Shown: piece after piece, positions 59,931-64,000 of the stretch
Numbering within the stretch: the stretch's first letter is position 1
Layout: every line of letters begins with the position of its first letter
Origin: Flammeovirga yaeyamensis
Lineage (GTDB): Bacteria; Bacteroidota; Bacteroidia; Cytophagales; Flammeovirgaceae
Length of the DNA stretch: 64,000 nt
Direction of reading: 5' to 3'
Assembly: GCF_018736045.1 (NCBI RefSeq)
Contig: NZ_CP076132.1
Location: 3,767,501-3,831,500, forward strand
Notes under the pieces: model-generated
Databases searched by the model: none
What the model was told of the DNA's origin: nothing
The model's input: only the letters and a program-made list of their open reading frames with translations
Made by a program: the position numbers and the translations under genes

Positions 59931-60836
59931 TTAATCAGCTGCATTATATCCTCTTTTGTTCATCAAATAATGAAGGATACCATCTTTTAAGCCTACTCCT
60001 GGAACAATAATCTTTTCTGATCCTGCAATTTTCATCACATTAGTATAAATCTTTGAAGCAGGAATGATGACATCTGCTCTATCGTCATTCAACCTTAATT
60101 TTTTGATTCTTTCTTCAAGAGTAAACTCACTCAGCCAATCTTTCAACTTAAGTAATTCTTCTAGAGTTGTTGTCCGATCATCACTTTTCTTGTGTTTAGA
60201 TAAATTAAACAACTTATTGATATTACCGCCAGTCCCTAAAGAAATCACCTCCTCATTAGGTGAAAAATAGGGTGCTGACTCTTTTTTATACCATTCTTCT
60301 ATGTTATTAAATACAGCAGCAGCATCTTCTTTATCCAATTGTCGAACACTACCCATCTTGAAAGATTTTGAAGCTACTTTGGTATTATGCTTATAAAGGT
60401 TCAATTCTGTACTTCCTCCTCCAACATCAATATGCAAAACATTCCCCATCGGAATATGTGGATCGAGCGCATAGGATATCATTTCAGCTTCTACTTTACC
60501 GTCGATGATATCGATTTTAAGACCATCCTTATAATACACTCTATCTACAATTTCTTTTCCATTTCTAGATTCCCTCATGGCAGATGTAGCACAAGCGATA
60601 TAATCGTCCACATCAGTAAGATCAAAAAGAGTAGAGAAAACTCTCATTAGTTTGACAAACTTTTCTTCTGTTGGACGAAGAATTTTACCAGTTTTAAATA
60701 CATCTGTTCCTAGTCGAAGAGGAAAGCGCATATATTCAATTTTCTTAAATACAGTTTTTCCTGCTTTATCTTCATGGGTGGTCACCACTTGAAAACGGAT
60801 CGCATTCGATCCTATATCTATAGATCCTAGTCTCAA
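59931..60836 (-). CDS. Ppx/GppA family phosphatase
   Basis: 301 residues, the short single-domain form. 'GSIDIGSNAIRFQV' and 'VLHIDVGGGSTELNLYKH' are the two phosphate loops of the ASKHA fold; 'ACATSAMRESRNG' and 'SLGTGGNINKL' complete the signature. Members hydrolyse exopolyphosphate or the 5'-phosphate of pppGpp, in the cytoplasm. The C-terminal helical domains of long Ppx proteins are lacking. Start ATG at 60834-60836. Confidence 0.93.
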   Translation of the reverse strand: MRLGSIDIGSNAIRFQVVTTHEDKAGKTVFKKIEYMRFPLRLGTDVFKTGKILRPTEEKFVKLMRVFSTLFDLTDVDDYIACATSAMRESRNGKEIVDRVYYKDGLKIDIIDGKVEAEMISYALDPHIPMGNVLHIDVGGGSTELNLYKHNTKVASKSFKMGSVRQLDKEDAAAVFNNIEEWYKKESAPYFSPNEEVISLGTGGNINKLFNLSKHKKSDDRTTTLEELLKLKDWLSEFTLEERIKKLRLNDDRADVIIPASKIYTNVMKIAGSEKIIVPGVGLKDGILHYLMNKRGYNAAD

Positions 60837-61010
60837 AATATTAAGTGAAATTTATTGTAGTTATTTATTGTTCCTTTATCAAGGTTTTACCTTTTTCTAA
60901 ACAAATCAAAAAAATGAGCTGCAATGTTTAGTTAAGTTGAAATATATAAAATATCAATGAGAGATTAAAGCTTGAAGGCTGACTTAACAAAGTGTGAGAT
61001 GTTAAGCACA

Positions 61011-61038
61011 AAAAAAGAGGCACACTAAAATGTGCCTC
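61011..61038 (-). terminator. Terminator of amt
   Basis: 8-bp stem GAGGCACA/TGTGCCTC (61017-61024 and 61031-61038), minus-strand T-run at 61011-61016; 75 bases past the amt stop. Confidence 0.85.
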
Positions 61039-61112
61039 CTTTGAACTATATCAACAAATAATAATACTTAGTCAATATAATGCATTGACAATCGTATCAA
61101 TCAATTTCTTAA

Positions 61113-62423
61113 TTAAATAGAGTCGAATGAACTTTCACCGTGGAAAGCCTCATCTATACCTTCTTTTTCTAGTTTGTCATCTACACGACCACCTTGTGTG
61201 ATTAATGCAGTGATCTTAAAGATGATTGCAGAAGCAACACCAGAATAAATGATTGTTACTACAACTGCTTTTAACTGAACTAACACTTGACCAGCATTAC
61301 CATATAAAGCACCTGCTGCACCGTTTACTTCAGGGTTAGCAAATACACCTGTTAATACTGCACCTACAATACCCACCAAACCATGGATACCGAATACATC
61401 TAGTGTATCATCATAACCTAATTTTTCTTTTAATTTGATTACACCCCAGAAACCAACTGCTCCAGAAACCAAACCAATAACTAATGCACCAGAAACATCA
61501 ACATATCCAGATGCGGGAGTAATACCTACCAAACCGGAAATTACACCAGATGCTGAACCTAATAAAGTTGGTTTTTTCTCCATAGTTAACCATTCCATAA
61601 GCAACCAAGCCATACCACCTGCTGCTGCTGCAACGTTAGTAACCATCATAGCATTCGCTGCAATAAAATCAGCTGCTAATTGAGAACCACCATTAAATCC
61701 AAACCATCCGAACCATAATAATGCTGAACCTAATACCATTAGTTTAATTGAAGAAGGCTTGTTTGACGTTTCATCTTTCGATAAACGCTTACCTAACATT
61801 AACGCTAAAACAAGTCCTGAAATACCTGCGTTAATGTGAATTACAGTACCACCAGCAAAATCTAATTCACCATCTTGACTTAGGAAACCACCTCCCCAAA
61901 CCCAGTGGGCAATTGGAGAATAAACAAGGGCTACCCAAAGAATTGAGAAAATAATCCAAGTAGAGTATTTTACTCTTTCGATAATTGAACCACTTACAAG
62001 TGCAACTGCAATTGCTGCAAAAGTACCTTGGAACATGATAAATAAGATTCTAGGAATAGTACCTTCTACATCTGTAATTTTTACGTCTGCTAAAAGAAAT
62101 GAAGTGAAATCTCCGATGTAAGCATTACCTTTTCCGAATGCTAGGCTATAACCAATAATTACCCATACTAGAGTACCTGTACAGAATGCAGTATAACTCA
62201 TACCAATAGTATTCAATACTGTTTTTCTTTGTGCAAGACCTCCATAGAATAACGTTAAACCTGCAGGTGTCATAAGCATAACCAATGCTGTTGCAATTAA
62301 CATCCAAGCAGTATCGCCAGTGTTAATAGTAGCTGCATCTGCAGAATAGCCTAATGTAGGCAAAAGGAGAACCGATAGTAATAACGCCACACTTTTAGCG
62401 TTGAAACTTTTTAATGAAATCAT
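61113..62423 (-). CDS. amt: Ammonium transporter
   Basis: 436 residues: signal peptide 1-28 and eleven helices. The channel His pair is His196 ('VIHINAG') and His347 ('FGIHGLVG'); 'FYGGLAQRKTVLN', 'ALVSGSIIERV' and 'GWFGFNGGS' are standard Amt/MEP motifs. It conducts ammonium into the cell. The short cytoplasmic tail ('EGIDEAFHGESSF') fits Amt proteins regulated by a GlnK-type PII protein, but no glnK gene is next to it. Promoter with good spacing upstream. Confidence 0.96.
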   Translation of the reverse strand: MISLKSFNAKSVALLLSVLLLPTLGYSADAATINTGDTAWMLIATALVMLMTPAGLTLFYGGLAQRKTVLNTIGMSYTAFCTGTLVWVIIGYSLAFGKGNAYIGDFTSFLLADVKITDVEGTIPRILFIMFQGTFAAIAVALVSGSIIERVKYSTWIIFSILWVALVYSPIAHWVWGGGFLSQDGELDFAGGTVIHINAGISGLVLALMLGKRLSKDETSNKPSSIKLMVLGSALLWFGWFGFNGGSQLAADFIAANAMMVTNVAAAAGGMAWLLMEWLTMEKKPTLLGSASGVISGLVGITPASGYVDVSGALVIGLVSGAVGFWGVIKLKEKLGYDDTLDVFGIHGLVGIVGAVLTGVFANPEVNGAAGALYGNAGQVLVQLKAVVVTIIYSGVASAIIFKITALITQGGRVDDKLEKEGIDEAFHGESSFDSI

Positions 62424-62468
62424 AATTTAAATAGGTGAGTTGTGTTAGTATTTTTCAATTTTACAGCA

Positions 62469-62501
62469 CAAACTTATGAAGTTTTCAACATAAAGTCCAA
62501 A
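62469..62501 (-). promoter_or_regulatory. Promoter of amt
   Basis: On the minus strand TTTG (62498-62501) and TAAGTTTG (62469-62476) with 21 bases between, matching the Bacteroidetes -33/-7 pattern; leader about 40 bases. Confidence 0.65.
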
Positions 62502-62703
62502 TATTTAACTAATTAATATTCCTACTTAGGTTGTTTTTCAACCCAAATAATAGTTAACAATATGTTTTTAAACATAAATTAGGTTGATTTTTTACCATAA
62601 AAATCAATTTCAACCGATAATTACCAACAAATAGATTATTTAAATAACTAAACCTTTATTTTTATCAAAAAATTTAAACTCGCCATCCATTTTTTAGCTT
62701 AAA

Positions 62704-62736
62704 AACAAAAAAGTCACCCATTTTCATGGATGACTT
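62704..62736 (-). terminator. Terminator of pdxH
   Basis: 10-bp stem with one mismatch (62711-62720 and 62727-62736), minus-strand T-run at 62704-62712; 7 bases past the pdxH stop. Confidence 0.88.
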
Positions 62737-62742
62737 CCTTAT

Positions 62743-63384
62743 TTATGGAGCAAGTCTTGATCTTTCCCAAATTCCCTGCTCATTTAATTCATATTGTATT
62801 CGATCGTGTAACCTCGAAGGTCTACCCTGCCAAAACTCTATTCTTGTGGGCTTCACTGCGAATCCTCCCCAATGTGGTGGTCGAGGAACTTTAGTGATAA
62901 ACTTAGCTGCATATTTTGCGAAACGAGTAACAATCACATTTTTTGATGAAATCTTAGAACTTTGTTCCGAAGCCCACGCCCCTACTTTACTTTTATAGGG
63001 TCTTGATGCAAAGTAGGTATCCGAAACCTCTTCCGATACTTTCTCTACTGTTCCTTCTATACATACCTGCCTTTCCAGTTCGGGCCAAAAGAAGTTCATA
63101 GCTACTTTTTTTGTATCCTGAAGAGCTTGCCCTTTTCTACTGTTGTAATTGGTATAAAAAACAAAAGCATCGTCTTCCACTCCTTTTAATAGCACAGTTC
63201 TAGAAGAAATTGTTCCCTCCTTAGATACTGTTGCTACATTAACAGCAGTGGGTTCCATTACTTCTGCTTTAATAGCTTCTTCTAACCAAATTTCGAATTG
63301 TTGGATTGGCTGCTCTAAAACATCGGATTCTTCTAATGCTTTTTTAGAGTAATCTTGACGAATGTCTGCTATTTTAGATTTCAT
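62743..63384 (-). CDS. pdxH: Pyridoxamine 5'-phosphate oxidase
   Basis: 213 residues from ATG at 63382-63384 ('MKSKIADIRQDYSKKAL'); an upstream in-frame ATG adds 8 residues without homology. 'SSRTVLLKG', 'FVFYTNYNSRKGQAL', 'NFFWPELERQVCIEG', 'SRPYKSKVGAWAS', 'PPHWGGFAV' and the C-terminal 'RLHDRIQYEL......RLAP' are canonical PdxH motifs binding FMN and PLP. It oxidises pyridoxine/pyridoxamine 5'-phosphate to PLP and completes the pathway begun by pdxJ at 54.8 kb. It starts 7 bases after the flavoprotein gene stop, so the two form an operon. Confidence 0.97.
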   Translation of the reverse strand: MKSKIADIRQDYSKKALEESDVLEQPIQQFEIWLEEAIKAEVMEPTAVNVATVSKEGTISSRTVLLKGVEDDAFVFYTNYNSRKGQALQDTKKVAMNFFWPELERQVCIEGTVEKVSEEVSDTYFASRPYKSKVGAWASEQSSKISSKNVIVTRFAKYAAKFITKVPRPPHWGGFAVKPTRIEFWQGRPSRLHDRIQYELNEQGIWERSRLAP

Positions 63385-63391
63385 ATATTTA

Positions 63392-64000
63392 TTATTTTGA
63401 TGCGGCATCTTTTACGCCACAATACATTTCTGCAATTCTATTCGCACACAATTCACCGTCCATTGCAGCTGACGCAATACCGCCAGCATAACCTGCTCCT
63501 TCACCAGAAGGGAACAATCTTTTTAATTGTGTATGCTCACAAGTTTCCTTTTCTCTAGGAATTCTAACAGGAGACGATGTTCTACTTTCCACACCTACGA
63601 TTTGTGCTTCGTTGGTTAAGTATCCTTTCATCTTTTTACCAAAATCTTTAAAACCAAATTTTAAACGATGGGCTAAAGCTTCTGGTAAAACCTCTCTCAT
63701 ATCTACTGATAACAATCCAGGTTGATAAGATGTTTCGTTTAATTCTTGAGAAACTTTCCCTTGAACAAAATCAACCAATCTTTGTGCTGGAGCTACTTGA
63801 GTTCCTCCTGCAACCACACAGGCTTGCTTTTCTATAGCTGCTTGAAACTCCATGGCTGCCAATTCTCCATATTTTTCGATATATGGTGCGAATTCATCAT
63901 CATCCACAGAAACAACAATTCCAGAATTAGAGAATTTTGAATCTCTTCGAGAAGGTGACATACCATTGACAACCACCTCACCCGGCGCTGTAGCTGAAGG
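63392..64000 (-). CDS. COG2509-type FAD-dependent oxidoreductase, N-terminus beyond window
   Basis: The frame stays open from the stop at 63392-63394 to base 64000, giving 202 C-terminal residues; a GTG at 63974-63976 is only an internal codon. 'ATAPGEVVVNGMSPSRRDSKFSNSGIVV' (described by its ends), the later 'FPSGEGAGYAGGIASAAMDGE' (GEGAGYAGGI binds FAD) and 'LPEALAHRL' are features of the uncharacterised FAD-dependent dehydrogenases of the COG2509 group. Upstream neighbour and operon partner of pdxH (7-base gap). The substrate is unknown. Confidence 0.85.
   Translation of the reverse strand, partial: PSATAPGEVVVNGMSPSRRDSKFSNSGIVVSVDDDEFAPYIEKYGELAAMEFQAAIEKQACVVAGGTQVAPAQRLVDFVQGKVSQELNETSYQPGLLSVDMREVLPEALAHRLKFGFKDFGKKMKGYLTNEAQIVGVESRTSSPVRIPREKETCEHTQLKRLFPSGEGAGYAGGIASAAMDGELCANRIAEMYCGVKDAASK

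Larger units (their letters stand above)
62424..62742. other. Intergenic region with amt promoter and two small palindromes
   Basis: 319 bases, no gene. It holds the amt promoter (62469-62501), a GGTTG/CAACC hairpin (62529-62543), a 16-bp TATGTTT/AAACATA palindrome (62561-62576) and the pdxH terminator (62704-62736). Confidence 0.7.

Overview
The window reads as the chromosome of an AT-rich Bacteroidetes bacterium, most likely a marine member of the order Cytophagales (Flammeovirga-like). This placement is inferred from gene content and not from a marker-gene search. Supporting signs are TAnnTTTG-type -7 promoter boxes, starts without a Shine-Dalgarno sequence, a TonB-dependent receptor with a carboxypeptidase-regulatory-like N-terminal domain, a three-gene type B succinate dehydrogenase operon, a SusA-like amylase, a NUDIX-type regulator and many short Bacteroidetes-type lipoproteins. 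No rRNA, tRNA, CRISPR array, prophage or plasmid function was seen. About 57 protein genes are supported, two of them cut by the window edges.

Layout. 1-3.5 kb: edge-truncated TPR protein, secreted unknown, group III truncated haemoglobin, SanA-like protein, NUDIX regulator. 3.8-8.0 kb: a very large secreted TPR-CHAT (caspase-fold) protein. 8.3-14.3 kb: AspT-type aminotransferase, MdaB-like flavoprotein, class A penicillin-binding protein with inositol monophosphatase, small lipoprotein. 14.4-18.2 kb: GH13 amylase with an operator-like palindrome upstream, then a GNAT / YheT hydrolase / small membrane protein operon. 18.4-20.0 kb: three tandem paralogues of a secreted protein family I do not recognise. 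20-26.5 kb: TfoX-N protein, AsnRS, and a MacA/MacB/TolC-like export operon with no ATPase gene. 26.6-34.7 kb: lipoprotein, NPP-type phosphodiesterase, TonB receptor, M28 peptidase, TM2 protein and two unknowns. 34.8-38.3 kb: sdhCAB. 38.7-43.3 kb: ispE, Na+ symporter, small membrane protein, FGE-fold protein, MoxR ATPase. 43.5-45.0 kb: an intact-looking IS3-family element. 45-50.3 kb: SurA-type chaperone pair, prfB, ALDH7 dehydrogenase. 50.5-64 kb: response regulator, large unknown, pabA/trpG, CvpA, YqeY, pdxJ with a DeoC-like partner, HtrA, trxB, M23/LysM peptidase, Ppx/GppA, amt, pdxH, and a truncated COG2509-type flavoprotein.

How the genes connect. Vitamin B6 genes occur twice (pdxJ at 54.8 kb, pdxH at 62.7 kb). 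Envelope maintenance is strongly represented (PBP1A, HtrA, SurA pair, M23/LysM, CvpA, SanA-like). The IS3 element sits 8 bases after the surA stop codon and separates surA from its probable terminator and from moxR; the element has a 3-bp CGT target duplication and an in-frame A AAA AAC slippery heptamer for making the OrfAB transposase.

The points most worth a second look are the triplicated secreted family with its duplicated leader, the secreted CHAT protein, the ATPase-less MacAB-TolC operon, the degenerate DeoC-like protein translationally coupled to pdxJ, the prfB gene without a frameshift site, the palindromic operator before the amylase, and an 84-bp near-perfect inverted repeat at 27.3 kb.
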